A stretch of DNA of 64,000 nucleotides from Pseudomonadota bacterium (GCA_039193195.1 JBCCWS010000008.1:1-64000), one strand, 5' to 3'. Numbered from the stretch's first letter, positions 35,156 to 44,577 are shown. Notes: a model not told the origin generated them from the letters alone. A program made the numbers and translations.

Positions 35156-38047
35156 CTAATCGATCTGCTCGTGCTCGGATTCCTGCGCCTGGCACCGACC
35201 ATCGAACGCAACCCGCCTACCACCGATGGTCGCCGGAGGGGCCTCAAAGGTCTCCTCAACCCCCGGCACTAGCTTCTCCAGACGCACCGCGTTCACCTTG
35301 TACTCCGGGCAACCCGTGTACTCATCGCGATGTTCACCAACCAGGATATTGGTGCGGGTCTCCGGATAGTGGAAGGTCATGAACAAAGTGCCGGGGTTGG
35401 TGGCGCGGGTGACCTCCGCGCGCACGCGCACGCGACCGCGCCGCGACACCACATCCACCATCTCGCCATTGCACACGTCCATGCGTCGGGCATCCGACGG
35501 ATGCAGGCGAACGCGCTCCTCCTTCGCCTTGTCGAGCGCCGTAATGTCCGTGCGACGCGTCATCGTGCCCACGTTGTAGTGGAACAGCATGCGCGTGGTG
35601 GTCAGGTAGAAGGGATACTCCTCGTCAGGGATCTCACCGGGGTCTTGCCAGGGCGTTACGCGCAGCGACGCCTTGCCCTTAAGGAAGTCGCCATCGGCGT
35701 GCACGGTCTCCGTGCCGGCATGGTCCGGTGAGGGACAGGGCCATTGGATGACACCTAGCTCATCGAGACGTTCGTAGCTCACGCCGCCCCAGGCCGGAGT
35801 GAGTTCAGCGATCTCGTCCATGATGCGTGAAGTGTCCACTGGCGTCCCCTCGCCCTCGTCGAAGCCGAAGTCGACCCCCATGGCCCGCGCGATACCGTTG
35901 ATCACATCACCATCGGTGTGGCAGCCCTCAGGCGGCTTCACCGCTTGGCGAACGCGCTGAATGCGGCGATCGGAATTGGTGAAGGTGCCGTCGGTCTCGA
36001 GGAAGGAGGAGCCGGGTAAGACCACGTCGGCATAGCGGGCGGTCTCGCACAGGAACAGGTCCTGCACCACGAGGAACTCGAGGGCCTCGAGTGCCCCGAC
36101 CACATGAGCGGTGTCCGGGTCGGACTGGGCGATGTCCTCGCCGAGCACGTACATCGCCTTCAGCGTGCCAGCGTGGGCAGCGTCGAACATATCCGGGATG
36201 CGCAGGCCCTTGTTCAGTGGCGTCTCTACGCCCCAAACGCGTCTATGATCAGCCCGCGCCTGCTCGTCGAAGACGCTGCGATAGTCGCTGAAAACGTCCG
36301 GGAGAGCACCCACGTCCGAGGCGCCCTGCACGTTGTTTTGGCCTCGAATCGGCGCAGCTCCCGTGCCGGCGCGGCCGATGTTGCCGGTCATCACGGCTAG
36401 GTTGATCAGGGCGAAGGTGGACTCGGTGCCGTGGGAACCCTCGGTAACGCCGAGACCCCACAGCAGCTGGCTGGCTCCACTCGTAGCGTAGGCGCGCGCG
36501 GCCTCACGAATGAGATCTGCGGGCACCCCACTAATGCCGTGCGCCCACTCGGGCGTGTAGGCTTTCATCTCCGTACGCAGAGCCTCGTAACCCTCGGCAT
36601 GGCGGGCGACGAAAGCTTCATCGACTAACCCCTCGGATAGCACCACGTGCTGCATGGCGTTCAGTACGGACACGTTGGTCCCCGGTCGCAGTTTCAGATG
36701 CATGTCGGCGTACCTGGACAGCTCGATGTTGCGCGGATCGAGCACGATGAGCCTGCAGCCCTTGAGCACCGCCTGCTTGATCCGGGCGCCGAACACCGGA
36801 TGGGCCTCGGTGGTATTCGTGCCGATCAGCACGACGAGCCTGGATTTCTCCACATCCTGGAAGCTATTGGTGCCCGCCCCCGTGCCGAGCGCCTTGTTGA
36901 GGGCGAAGGCGGAGGGCGAATGGCAGATACGCGAGCAGTTATCGATATTATTGGTCTGCATCACCACCCGCGTGAACTTGTTCATAAGGTAGTTCTCCTC
37001 ATTCGTACACCGTGAGGAGGAGATGCTGGCGAAGGCCGCTGGGCCATGCTGATCACGAATGCGCGTCAGGTTCTCGGCGATGTACCGATTCGCCTCGTCC
37101 CAACTCACTTCGCGGAAGTTGCCCCGACCGTCGTTCACGAGAGGCGAGGTGAGGCGATCGTCCGCGTAGGTGAACTGGTGAGCGAAGCGCCCTTTGACAC
37201 AGGTGTGGCCGAGGTTGGCCGAGCCCTCCGGGTTGGGCTCGATGTTGATGATCTCATCGTCCTTACTGTTCACATTTAGGGAGCAACCGACGCCGCAGTA
37301 GGAGCAGGTAGTGGTGGTGGTCTTATCCGGCAACCCGTGGGTGCGCGTCTGCGCTTCCTCCAAGGCTGCCACCGGACACTCGAAGACGCACTGGCCACAG
37401 CTCACGCAATCAGCGTCCTCGAAGCCCGTCCCATTGCCCGCGATCACCCGGACGTCGAAGCCACGCCCTTCCATCCCTAAGACGAAAGACCCCTGCACCT
37501 CATCGCAAGCGCGAACGCACTTAGCGCAACCGATGCACTTGTCCATCTCCAACTTGATGAAGGGATGGGAGTTGTCCATCGGCGGATTGTGGGTGCGAGG
37601 CGCCTCGAAGCGCGACGCACGCAGGCCAACCTCGGCGGCGAACGCCTGCAGCTCACAGCGGTTGTTCGCCGTGCAGTCGAGGCACTCGAGCGGGTGGTCG
37701 GACACGATCAGCTCGGCGATGTTGTAGCGAAGGCGCGAGAGCTTTTTGCTGCGGGTGATGTACTCGCCGCCCTCGCGCACCGGCGTGTGGCAGGAGGCTA
37801 CGGTCTTACCGCCCACCTGCTCCACCAGGCAGGTACGACAGGCCCCGTAGGGTTGCATGCGATCGGAGTAGCACAGGGTCGGCACGTCTTTGCCGAGCTT
37901 GCGCATGGCCTTGAGGATGGTGGTGCCGGTCGCAACATCGACGCTCTCCCCGTCGATAGTGACGGTGACTTCGGCTTCAGCGCCATCGGGCTGACCGAGG
38001 ATCTCCGCCACATGGCGGCGAACCCGCTCAGGGACTTGCTTGATCAT
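35156..38047 (-). CDS. fdsA: NAD-dependent formate dehydrogenase, catalytic alpha subunit
   Basis: This 963-residue molybdenum or tungsten enzyme subunit oxidises formate to CO2 in the cytoplasm. An N-terminal NuoG-like module holds a [2Fe-2S] site (C59, C70, C73, C86) and a His-Cys3 cluster (H118, C122, C125, C131). Two [4Fe-4S] sites follow (C171/174/177/181 and C214/217/220/224). The catalytic domain starts at the CSYCGVGC cluster (C248, C251, C255). The metal ligand is Cys375 in SRICHSPSA, so this is the Cys rather than the Sec form; the adjacent His is conserved. The C-terminal domain binds the pterin. Together with fdsB it passes electrons to NAD. Confidence 0.95.
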   Translation of the reverse strand: MIKQVPERVRRHVAEILGQPDGAEAEVTVTIDGESVDVATGTTILKAMRKLGKDVPTLCYSDRMQPYGACRTCLVEQVGGKTVASCHTPVREGGEYITRSKKLSRLRYNIAELIVSDHPLECLDCTANNRCELQAFAAEVGLRASRFEAPRTHNPPMDNSHPFIKLEMDKCIGCAKCVRACDEVQGSFVLGMEGRGFDVRVIAGNGTGFEDADCVSCGQCVFECPVAALEEAQTRTHGLPDKTTTTTCSYCGVGCSLNVNSKDDEIINIEPNPEGSANLGHTCVKGRFAHQFTYADDRLTSPLVNDGRGNFREVSWDEANRYIAENLTRIRDQHGPAAFASISSSRCTNEENYLMNKFTRVVMQTNNIDNCSRICHSPSAFALNKALGTGAGTNSFQDVEKSRLVVLIGTNTTEAHPVFGARIKQAVLKGCRLIVLDPRNIELSRYADMHLKLRPGTNVSVLNAMQHVVLSEGLVDEAFVARHAEGYEALRTEMKAYTPEWAHGISGVPADLIREAARAYATSGASQLLWGLGVTEGSHGTESTFALINLAVMTGNIGRAGTGAAPIRGQNNVQGASDVGALPDVFSDYRSVFDEQARADHRRVWGVETPLNKGLRIPDMFDAAHAGTLKAMYVLGEDIAQSDPDTAHVVGALEALEFLVVQDLFLCETARYADVVLPGSSFLETDGTFTNSDRRIQRVRQAVKPPEGCHTDGDVINGIARAMGVDFGFDEGEGTPVDTSRIMDEIAELTPAWGGVSYERLDELGVIQWPCPSPDHAGTETVHADGDFLKGKASLRVTPWQDPGEIPDEEYPFYLTTTRMLFHYNVGTMTRRTDITALDKAKEERVRLHPSDARRMDVCNGEMVDVVSRRGRVRVRAEVTRATNPGTLFMTFHYPETRTNILVGEHRDEYTGCPEYKVNAVRLEKLVPGVEETFEAPPATIGGRRVAFDGRCQAQESEHEQID

Positions 38048-38151
38048 GATGTTGACTCCGGTAGCGCATCCATATTGGTAATCCTAGGCATCACGAGGAG
38101 ACGGACTGGCCTTTGCGTGCTGGCGCTCACCCACCTGCGCGTAAGCGGCGC

Positions 38152-39939
38152 TCAGGCCTCGTCCGCCATGGCGGGCGGTGCGAGCGGCGAGCGGCGCAGG
38201 CGCTCGAACTCATCCGGGAAATACTGCAGCAGGTTGTAGATGGGCACGGGCGCCATGCCGCCCAGGGCGCATAGGCTGCCCACCTCCATGGTTTCGCAAA
38301 GCTCGCGCAGCAGCGTCATTCGCGCATCCGTCACGCCACCCTCGATCATCTGGTCGAACAGCTCGGTCGCTCGTACGGAGCCGATGCGGCATGGGAAGCA
38401 CTTGCCACAGCTCTCCACGGCGGTGAAGTGCATCAGAGCACGACCGATCTGGATGAGGTCGTCCTCCTGCGAGTAGACCACCACGCTCGCGTGGCCGAGC
38501 ATGCCCTGCACGGCGGCGAGCTCATCGATGGCGAGGGGCGTATCGAGGAGCGCTTTGGGCAGGATACCGCCGAGGGGCCCGCCGATCTGAACCGCCTTGA
38601 AACGTTGCCCGTCCTGCATGCCACCCGCTAAGCCAAACAATAGCTCACGCAGGGTGGTGCCGAGTTCGATCTCGTACAGACCAGGTCGCTTCACACGCGT
38701 GTTCAGACTCACCAGCTTGGTCCCGCGGGATGTGCCATGACCGAAGGCGGCATAGGCCTCTCCACCGTTGGCCACGATCCAGGACAGGTTGTGCAGAGTC
38801 TCGACGTTGTTGACCGCGGTCGGACACCCCCACAGACCTTTCACGGCTGGGAATGGCGGCTTGTAGCTCACGATGGCCGGCACGCCCTCGATCGAGCGCA
38901 GCAACGAGGTCTCCTCGCCGCATATGTAGGCGCCCTGCCCCCGCACGACGCGGGCCTCGCAGGAGAAGTCACTGCCGGCGATGCGCTCACCCACGAGGCC
39001 CGCGGCACGCGCCTGCGCAATCGCCTGCTCCATGTGCTCAATGCAGCGCGGGTACTCGAAGCGAATGTAGAGAATGACCTCCGTAGCGCCTGTCGCGTAG
39101 GCCGCGAGTAGCGCCCCTTCGAGCTGCGTATGGGGATCGCGCTCGATAAGTTCCTTGTCGATGTAGGAGCCGGCGTCCCCCTCGTCGCAATTGACGACGA
39201 TGAACTTGCGCCCGTCCTCGCTCGGCGCATCGTGCACGGTCTGCAGCTTGATCGCCGTGGGGAAGCCAGCACCACCGCGCCCGCGAAGCTGGCTCGCCTT
39301 TACTTCACTGATCACCTGCGCCGGCGTCATGTCGTTGACCGCCTTGCTCAACGCGTCGTAGACACCCACCTCGCGGGCGGCCTCCAAACCCACCACGTCT
39401 CGGTCGAAATGCCGCAGCAGCACGCAGGGTTTGTCGTCCGCGGGGAGATACACGGGGTTACGTGGCTCTTCGAGGCCGTGGGGCTCGCCGGCTAAGGCAT
39501 AGGCGACGACACGATCGCGGGATCGCTGCTCGGCGAGGCTCACCGGTGTTCCGTCCACCATCGCCGCGGGACCGACGCCGCAGTATCCCAAGCAGGTCAC
39601 ATGCTCCACGCGAACCCCCGCCGCGCTCACCCCGCCAGGTGCCTGCACGTGCAAGCGTTCGCACAGCTCGGACTCCAAGCTGGCACAGCCGGAGGTACGG
39701 CATGCCTCACCATTACACACCTTGAGCGTGCACCGAGCGGGGCTCGAATGGCACAGCTCTTCGTAGAACTTCGCGGTCGAGCGCACGTGCTGCGGCGGTA
39801 GCTTGTGCTCCTTGGCGAGACGGTCGATATCCGCATCGCTGATAGCACCGTGCTCATCGTGATGGCGGGCGAGGACGTCGTAGATGGTCTGACCTTGACC
39901 GAGGAATTTGTTCTGTAGCGCGATCAGGTTTCGACTCAT
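38152..39939 (-). CDS. fdsB: Formate dehydrogenase beta subunit with fused NuoE-like domain
   Basis: The 595-residue protein joins two units that are separate in many species. Residues 1-150 resemble the gamma subunit (FdsG/NuoE), with a thioredoxin-fold [2Fe-2S] site (CNGEACRTSGC and CLGYCGVGP). The rest is FdsB/NuoF. It has the FMN/NAD glycine-rich region LRGRGGAGFPTAIKL, GEETSLLRSIEG and the [4Fe-4S] site SCGKCFPCRIG with a later Cys in SLCALGG. It accepts electrons from FdsA and reduces NAD. It is the first structural gene, 104 bp ahead of fdsA, and its ATG has an AGAGG site. Confidence 0.93.
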   Translation of the reverse strand: MSRNLIALQNKFLGQGQTIYDVLARHHDEHGAISDADIDRLAKEHKLPPQHVRSTAKFYEELCHSSPARCTLKVCNGEACRTSGCASLESELCERLHVQAPGGVSAAGVRVEHVTCLGYCGVGPAAMVDGTPVSLAEQRSRDRVVAYALAGEPHGLEEPRNPVYLPADDKPCVLLRHFDRDVVGLEAAREVGVYDALSKAVNDMTPAQVISEVKASQLRGRGGAGFPTAIKLQTVHDAPSEDGRKFIVVNCDEGDAGSYIDKELIERDPHTQLEGALLAAYATGATEVILYIRFEYPRCIEHMEQAIAQARAAGLVGERIAGSDFSCEARVVRGQGAYICGEETSLLRSIEGVPAIVSYKPPFPAVKGLWGCPTAVNNVETLHNLSWIVANGGEAYAAFGHGTSRGTKLVSLNTRVKRPGLYEIELGTTLRELLFGLAGGMQDGQRFKAVQIGGPLGGILPKALLDTPLAIDELAAVQGMLGHASVVVYSQEDDLIQIGRALMHFTAVESCGKCFPCRIGSVRATELFDQMIEGGVTDARMTLLRELCETMEVGSLCALGGMAPVPIYNLLQYFPDEFERLRRSPLAPPAMADEA

Positions 39940-40022
39940 AGCTGACGCCTCTTTTGACGGTTATTCTGCCCTGGCGCGGACTCGCCCCTCGCGGGCGCTC
40001 GTGACCGTGGGATTGCGCTCAC

Positions 40023-40403
40023 CTAACACTTAAGATCGTCTGTATTGGGATGGGCGAACATATCGCTCTCGTCCTCTTCCGCTCGGGGCTGCAGGCATGC
40101 GAAATCCTTCTCCACCAGGATCCGTAGAGCGCCCGCATCAAGCCTCTGCTCCGCGTCGATGGACACCTCGGCCTCATCGTGCGCCCAGGCATCCACGGCG
40201 ACAGCGGGCAGCCTCACCTCGATGATCTGGTCAGCGAAGCGTGCCTGCGCTGCGGTGGCCTCAGGATCGCGTACGAGGCGATAGCGCAACGCGTTGGAAC
40301 CGAAGTCGACGATCTCCTCCACTAGGCCATCGCTGGCGATGCTCGCGAGCTCACCGCGGGTAACCCGTAGGCGGATGGAGTTACCTCGGATACGAAGCTT
40401 CAT
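40023..40403 (-). CDS. Small conserved protein of the formate dehydrogenase operon
   Basis: This 126-residue protein starts MKLRIRGNSIRLRVTRGELASI, a pattern I associate with the DUF7009-type proteins found beside formate dehydrogenase genes; the name is from memory and not checked. The rest is beta-rich (FGSNALRYRLV, QIIEVRLPAVAVDAW) with two late Cys (ACLQ and the final Cys) and no signal peptide. The ATG has GGAGGAG upstream and overlaps the fdhD stop by 4 bp. A role in assembling or regulating the enzyme is inferred from position only. Confidence 0.7.
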   Translation of the reverse strand: MKLRIRGNSIRLRVTRGELASIASDGLVEEIVDFGSNALRYRLVRDPEATAAQARFADQIIEVRLPAVAVDAWAHDEAEVSIDAEQRLDAGALRILVEKDFACLQPRAEEDESDMFAHPNTDDLKC

Positions 40404-41383
40404 GGGCTCCTCCCTCGGCCGCTGGCGGACGGGCGCGGCGAGGTCTGCCCTGAGCGGGCCCCGACGGCAAGGAGGCGCTCGGCACCTGAGTAAACGTTGA
40501 ATCGGTCATCGCGCAGGAAGCCTACGAGGATGACGTCGAATTCTCGCGCTAGCTCTACCGCCAGACTAGACGGCGCTCCGACGGCCGCCAACATGCTCGC
40601 CCCGGCCATCACAGCCTTCTGCATGAGCTCGAAGCTGGCTCGGCCGCTGACCAGCACCCCGAAGTCACTCAAGGGCAAGCGCCCTGCCATGAACTCGGCA
40701 CCGAGCAGCTTATCGAGGGCATTGTGGCGTCCGACGTCCTCGCGGATTGCCCCTAGCTGCCCTTGTGCATCGAACAGGGCGGACGCATGGATTCCTCCCG
40801 TGCGTCCGAATACTTCCTGATGCTTACGTAGCTCATTAGGAAGGGCACCGAGCGTGGCCGCCGTCATAGTCAAGGCGGACACCGAACACCGATAGCGCGT
40901 TTGCACGCGCAGGGCTTCGAGGGAGGTCTTGCCGCAAACCCCGCAGCTCGACGTGGTGTAGAAGTGGCGCTCGAGGCGACCCAGGTCGAGTTGACTCGCG
41001 TCGGCGAGAGTCACCTTCACGACGTTGCGCAGCTGGTGAGGACCGACGGCAGGTCCGCAGTGATCGACTTGAGCCAGCTGCTTCGGATCGGTAAGGATCC
41101 CCTCGCCGTGCAAGAATCCTACGGCAAGCTCCAGGTCGTTGCCCGGCGTGCGCATTGTGATGGAGATGCTCTGCTCGCGCGCTTCGCCCTCGCCGTCCAG
41201 CCAGGACAGACGGATTTCTAGTGGCTCTTCGACAGCTACCGCGTCGATCGGTGACGAGGCACCAGATTCAGCTTCCCACCGAGTGATCCGGGTGGGGCGG
41301 GCACCGGGCTCGGCGATGGCTCGCCCCTCGAGCTGCAGCCCGCGTTGGCTCGGGGGTGTGTCGTCCGTAGCGTCGTTGGTCAT
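40400..41383 (-). CDS. fdhD: Formate dehydrogenase accessory sulfurtransferase FdhD
   Basis: The protein has 327 residues from the ATG at 41383; a frame is open 12 codons further up. FdhD moves sulfur from IscS to the molybdenum cofactor so that formate dehydrogenase becomes active. The two essential Cys lie in SSCGVCGKTS (C147, C150). Other conserved blocks are DGEGEAREQ, PGNDLELAVGFLHGEGI, REDVGRHNALDKLLG and SGRASFELMQKA. The N-terminal 45 residues are longer than usual and look unstructured. It is the leading gene of the formate dehydrogenase operon and diverges from the cytochrome b561 gene. Confidence 0.95.
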   Translation of the reverse strand: MTNDATDDTPPSQRGLQLEGRAIAEPGARPTRITRWEAESGASSPIDAVAVEEPLEIRLSWLDGEGEAREQSISITMRTPGNDLELAVGFLHGEGILTDPKQLAQVDHCGPAVGPHQLRNVVKVTLADASQLDLGRLERHFYTTSSCGVCGKTSLEALRVQTRYRCSVSALTMTAATLGALPNELRKHQEVFGRTGGIHASALFDAQGQLGAIREDVGRHNALDKLLGAEFMAGRLPLSDFGVLVSGRASFELMQKAVMAGASMLAAVGAPSSLAVELAREFDVILVGFLRDDRFNVYSGAERLLAVGARSGQTSPRPSASGRGRSP

Positions 41384-41529
41384 ATAGTAAGCCGCGGCTG
41401 GCCGGCGCAGCGCACCCAAGGGGCCTACACGCAGCCGTCATTTTTTAAGAATACTAGACACACGTGACGCGGATTGCCACCGCTCACAGTAGCGCGTGAG
41501 TGCGATTTCAAAGTAGCGAAAGAGGTGTC

Positions 41530-42084
41530 ATGACGAGTTCACCAGCGCCAGCGGCTGCGGGTCACGAGAAATACAGCCATGTGGCGATCGCCCTGCACTG
41601 GATCGTGGCCGCCTTCATCCTCGCGTTGCTGGTGGTGGGTTACTACTTCAACACCTTGCCGGACGGCCATGAGAGCCGAGGCTTAGTGATCTCATGGCAT
41701 AAGTCGATCGGACTCACAGCGGTCGTACTGGTCATACTGCGGCTGATCTGGCGCCTGACCCATCGACCACCTGCCCTCCCTAAGAAGCTGCCTGGCTGGC
41801 AACGCACCGCCGCTCGCGCCAACGCCGTGTTTCTGTACCTGCTGATGTTCCTGCAACCACTACTGGGTTATCTTTCCACCTCCTACAGCGGCTACTCGAC
41901 GCGCTGGTTCGGCCTCGCCCTGCCCAAATGGGCAGAAAAATCACCGGAGTTGAATCAGCTCTTCAGCGACGCGCATCACCTGGGCGCAAAGCTGCTCGTG
42001 CTGGCTCTGTTGCTTCATGTGGGCGGCGCAGCAATGCACGGAATCGTGCGCCGTGACGGCGTGCTGAGCAGGATGCTTCCTTGA
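41530..42084 (+). CDS. Cytochrome b561 family protein
   Basis: The protein has 184 residues from the ATG at 41530, with AGAGG just upstream. Four membrane helices carry His residues in the positions used for two b hemes (KYSHVAIALHW, ISWHKSIGL, DAHHLGAKLL and LLHVGGAAMHG). Such proteins move electrons between quinol and periplasmic partners. Its stop overlaps the TTG start of the next gene (TTGA), so it is coupled to a quinoprotein-relay metallohydrolase. That suggests a link to PQQ enzyme electron flow. Confidence 0.9.
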   Translation: MTSSPAPAAAGHEKYSHVAIALHWIVAAFILALLVVGYYFNTLPDGHESRGLVISWHKSIGLTAVVLVILRLIWRLTHRPPALPKKLPGWQRTAARANAVFLYLLMFLQPLLGYLSTSYSGYSTRWFGLALPKWAEKSPELNQLFSDAHHLGAKLLVLALLLHVGGAAMHGIVRRDGVLSRMLP

Positions 42085-43010
42085 GACTTGCAGCGTTCGC
42101 AGCCCTTTGCGCGCTGCTACTGGCCGGGTGCGCCGGCGACGCACCGTGCCCAGAGGCTGACATCGAAGAGATCGCCTCCGGCGTCTACGTGCGCCTCGGC
42201 AAGGTGGGGGTGGTCTTCGAAGCCGACGATGTGGCCAATGTCGGTTTCGTGATCGGCTCAGAAGCCGTCGCCGTCATCGACAGCGGCGGAAGCCCAGCGG
42301 AAGGCGAGGCCCTGCTTTGCGCGATCCGCCAAGTCACCAAGCTGCCGATCACCCACCTGATCAACACTCACGTGCATCCAGATCATGTGTTCGGGAACCG
42401 ACCGTTTGTCGAAGCCAATCCCACTATCTCCATCATCGGCCATACCAATCTGCCGCGGGCTACGGCCTTGCGCGGCGCCAGCTACGTGCAGAACGCCAAT
42501 GCCGTGCGCGCCACGCCATGGCAGCCCGAGCAGGTGATCGTGCCACCGACGGCGACCACGGGAGACGAGCTGCGCATCGATCTCGGCGAACGGGAACTCG
42601 TGGTGACGGCCCACCCCGCGGCACACACGGACAACGATGTGAGCGTGCTGGATACGCCGACCAACACCCTGTTCACCGGCGACCTGCTGTTCCGCCATCA
42701 CTTGCCTGTGATCGATGGCAGCATCAACGGTTGGATCGAAGTCCTGGAGTCTTGGCTACGCAACGCAGCACCCACCCTCATCGTGCCTGGCCACGGTCCG
42801 GTGAGTGAGAGCGTAAATGAAGCATTCCGACCGAACCTGGCGTATCTTAGTGCGGTCAGAAAAGACGTACGCGCCGCAGTGGCCCGCGGCGATAGCATCG
42901 AGCAGGCCCAGGAGGAGGCCGGCGTGGAGGCCGGCGCGGGATGGGAACTCGCCGATCACTATCACCAACGCAACGTGGCCGCCGCGTACGTCGAACTCGA
43001 ATGGGAGTAG
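42081..43010 (+). CDS. Quinoprotein-relay-type zinc metallohydrolase (MBL fold)
   Basis: The protein has 309 residues from a TTG that overlaps the preceding stop. The N-terminus is a lipoprotein-type signal (LLLAGC, Cys17). The metallo-beta-lactamase core has THVHPDHVFGN, later zinc ligands AHTDNDVSV and TGDLLF, and PGHGPVSE. The sequence fits the family called quinoprotein relay system zinc metallohydrolase, related to SoxH, which travels with PQQ dehydrogenases and SoxYZ-like carriers. Here the carrier gene follows within 25 bp, supporting this. The substrate is not known; release of a thiol-bound intermediate from the carrier is one idea. Confidence 0.88.
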   Translation: MRLAAFAALCALLLAGCAGDAPCPEADIEEIASGVYVRLGKVGVVFEADDVANVGFVIGSEAVAVIDSGGSPAEGEALLCAIRQVTKLPITHLINTHVHPDHVFGNRPFVEANPTISIIGHTNLPRATALRGASYVQNANAVRATPWQPEQVIVPPTATTGDELRIDLGERELVVTAHPAAHTDNDVSVLDTPTNTLFTGDLLFRHHLPVIDGSINGWIEVLESWLRNAAPTLIVPGHGPVSESVNEAFRPNLAYLSAVRKDVRAAVARGDSIEQAQEEAGVEAGAGWELADHYHQRNVAAAYVELEWE

Positions 43011-43033
43011 GTCCCATTCCGCTACAGGAGCTC

Positions 43034-43867
43034 ATGATTATGCAACGCCTCTTGCTCGCCCTGCCCTTGGCCCTAGCGCTTCTCGTGAGCGCTCCCATCG
43101 CCGCGGCGCAGCAATCGAGTCCGGTCGAAGATGTAATCTGGCAAAACGGCCTGCGCGATCACTTCTTCCCGAACGAAGACATCTGGGACGGCGACGGCGT
43201 CGTTAGCCTTGAAGCACCCTATCGCGCGCAAAACGCAGCGATCGTTCCCGTCAACATCACGGCGGCCTTCCCCCAGAGCGAAGATCGCTACATCGAGACG
43301 ATTTGGTTGATCGTCGACAAGAACCCGGGGCCCCTCGCAGGCCGCTTCGACTTCAGCGCGAAGGCCGGCCGTGCCGATCTCGCCCTGCGACTGCGCATCG
43401 ATCAGTATTCCCCCATACGTGTGGTGGCGCGAACTAACGATGGTCGCCTGCACATGACACGCACCTTCGTGAAGGCCAGCGGCGGCTGCTCAGCGCCAGC
43501 CGGTGCCGACCTCGACGCGGCGATGGCTCGCTTGGGCAAGATGAAGTTCCGTGAGCTGGACCCGAACAACGAAGCGCAGGCGCGCCAGTTCCAGCTCAAC
43601 GTGAGCCATCCGAACATCAACGGCATGCAGATGGACCAGCTGACCCAGCTCTACCTACCGGCTCACTTCGTGCGGGATGTGAAGGTGTCGCTGGACGGTG
43701 AGCAGATCTTTTCGGCACAGACTGGCTTCTCGATCAGCGAGAACCCGAGCTTCCGTTTCTACATGCGCCCGGAGGTAGCCGGCAAACTCACGGCCGAAGT
43801 CACGGACACCAAGGACATGAAGTTCTCGCAGACCTTCGAAGTAGCCAACGGCGGCACCGGCCAGTAA
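43034..43867 (+). CDS. Quinoprotein-associated SoxYZ-like carrier protein
   Basis: The protein has 277 residues from the ATG at 43034, with CAGGAG directly upstream; the frame is open 31 codons further. A signal peptide ends near residue 25 (IAAAQQ). The N-terminal domain resembles SoxY and ends with a Gly-Gly-Cys motif (SGGCSAPAG, Cys152). The C-terminal domain resembles SoxZ, so the two carrier subunits are fused. In sulfur oxidation the SoxY Cys binds intermediates on a swinging arm; here it is internal and not at a GGCGG terminus. Its neighbours tie it to quinoprotein systems rather than to thiosulfate oxidation. Confidence 0.87.
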   Translation: MIMQRLLLALPLALALLVSAPIAAAQQSSPVEDVIWQNGLRDHFFPNEDIWDGDGVVSLEAPYRAQNAAIVPVNITAAFPQSEDRYIETIWLIVDKNPGPLAGRFDFSAKAGRADLALRLRIDQYSPIRVVARTNDGRLHMTRTFVKASGGCSAPAGADLDAAMARLGKMKFRELDPNNEAQARQFQLNVSHPNINGMQMDQLTQLYLPAHFVRDVKVSLDGEQIFSAQTGFSISENPSFRFYMRPEVAGKLTAEVTDTKDMKFSQTFEVANGGTGQ

Positions 43868-43879
43868 GCGCACTCAGGT

Positions 43880-43899
43880 GGTGGGCCGTCTGGCCCACC
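43880..43899. terminator. Bidirectional hairpin between convergent genes
   Basis: GGTGGGCC (43880-43887) and GGCCCACC (43892-43899) form a perfect 8-bp stem with a 4-nt loop between the stops of the SoxYZ-like and maiA genes. There is no T run, so it may stabilise 3' ends rather than terminate by itself. Confidence 0.45.
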
Positions 43900-43917
43900 G
43901 TCGCGCTGTAGCGACAC

Positions 43918-44577
43918 TCAGCTCAGTCCTCGCCAATGGCAAGGGTGGGCCGCTTCGAAAGCAGGGAGCTCGACGCAGCGGGCCTCCAGCGCCTGCAGCT
44001 GGGGAAACGGTCCGAGGTCCACGGCAAACTTGCGCAGATTGTATAGCTGCGGCACCAGACAACACTCCACCCAGCCAGGTTGCCCCCCGAAGACGAAGCC
44101 CCCCTGACTCACCCGGTTGCGGACCATCGCTTCGATCGGCCGCAAACCACGCCCCATCCAGAAGCTCAGCCACTGACCAATCGCTCCCTCATCGAAGTCG
44201 AAGGCATCGGTCAAATAGCGTTGCAGTGTGGTCTTTTGAAAGGGCGCTACATCGCTGATGATCAGCTGCGAAAGCGACCGCGCCTCGGCGCGCTCTGCTG
44301 CCGTCCTAGGCAACAGAGAGTGTCCCATCCCGACCTCCTCCAGGTACTCCAGCATCGCACTGGATTGGCCGATGGCACAGTGTTCGCCCACTTCTAAACA
44401 CGGGACCAACCCCTGAGGATTCAAAGCCCGATAACGTTCGGCGTGTTGCTCGCGCTCGCGGATGTCAACCAACACGGAGTCAAAGCTAAGGCCCTTCAGA
44501 CCCAGGGCGATGCGTACGCGGTAGCTTGCGCTTGACTCGCTGAAGTGATGCAGCGTGAGCGCTGAGGCGCTTGTCAT
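43918..44577 (-). CDS. maiA: Maleylacetoacetate isomerase (zeta-class GST)
   Basis: This 219-residue glutathione transferase has the zeta-class active-site motif SESSASYRVRIALGLKGL and the glutathione-site segment NPQGLVPCLE. The family isomerises maleylacetoacetate in homogentisate (Tyr/Phe) breakdown or acts on maleylpyruvate. No other gene of that pathway is nearby, so the exact substrate is open. Its ATG overlaps the stop of the large upstream BNR-repeat gene by 4 bp, an unexpected pairing. Confidence 0.85.
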   Translation of the reverse strand: MTSASALTLHHFSESSASYRVRIALGLKGLSFDSVLVDIREREQHAERYRALNPQGLVPCLEVGEHCAIGQSSAMLEYLEEVGMGHSLLPRTAAERAEARSLSQLIISDVAPFQKTTLQRYLTDAFDFDEGAIGQWLSFWMGRGLRPIEAMVRNRVSQGGFVFGGQPGWVECCLVPQLYNLRKFAVDLGPFPQLQALEARCVELPAFEAAHPCHWRGLS

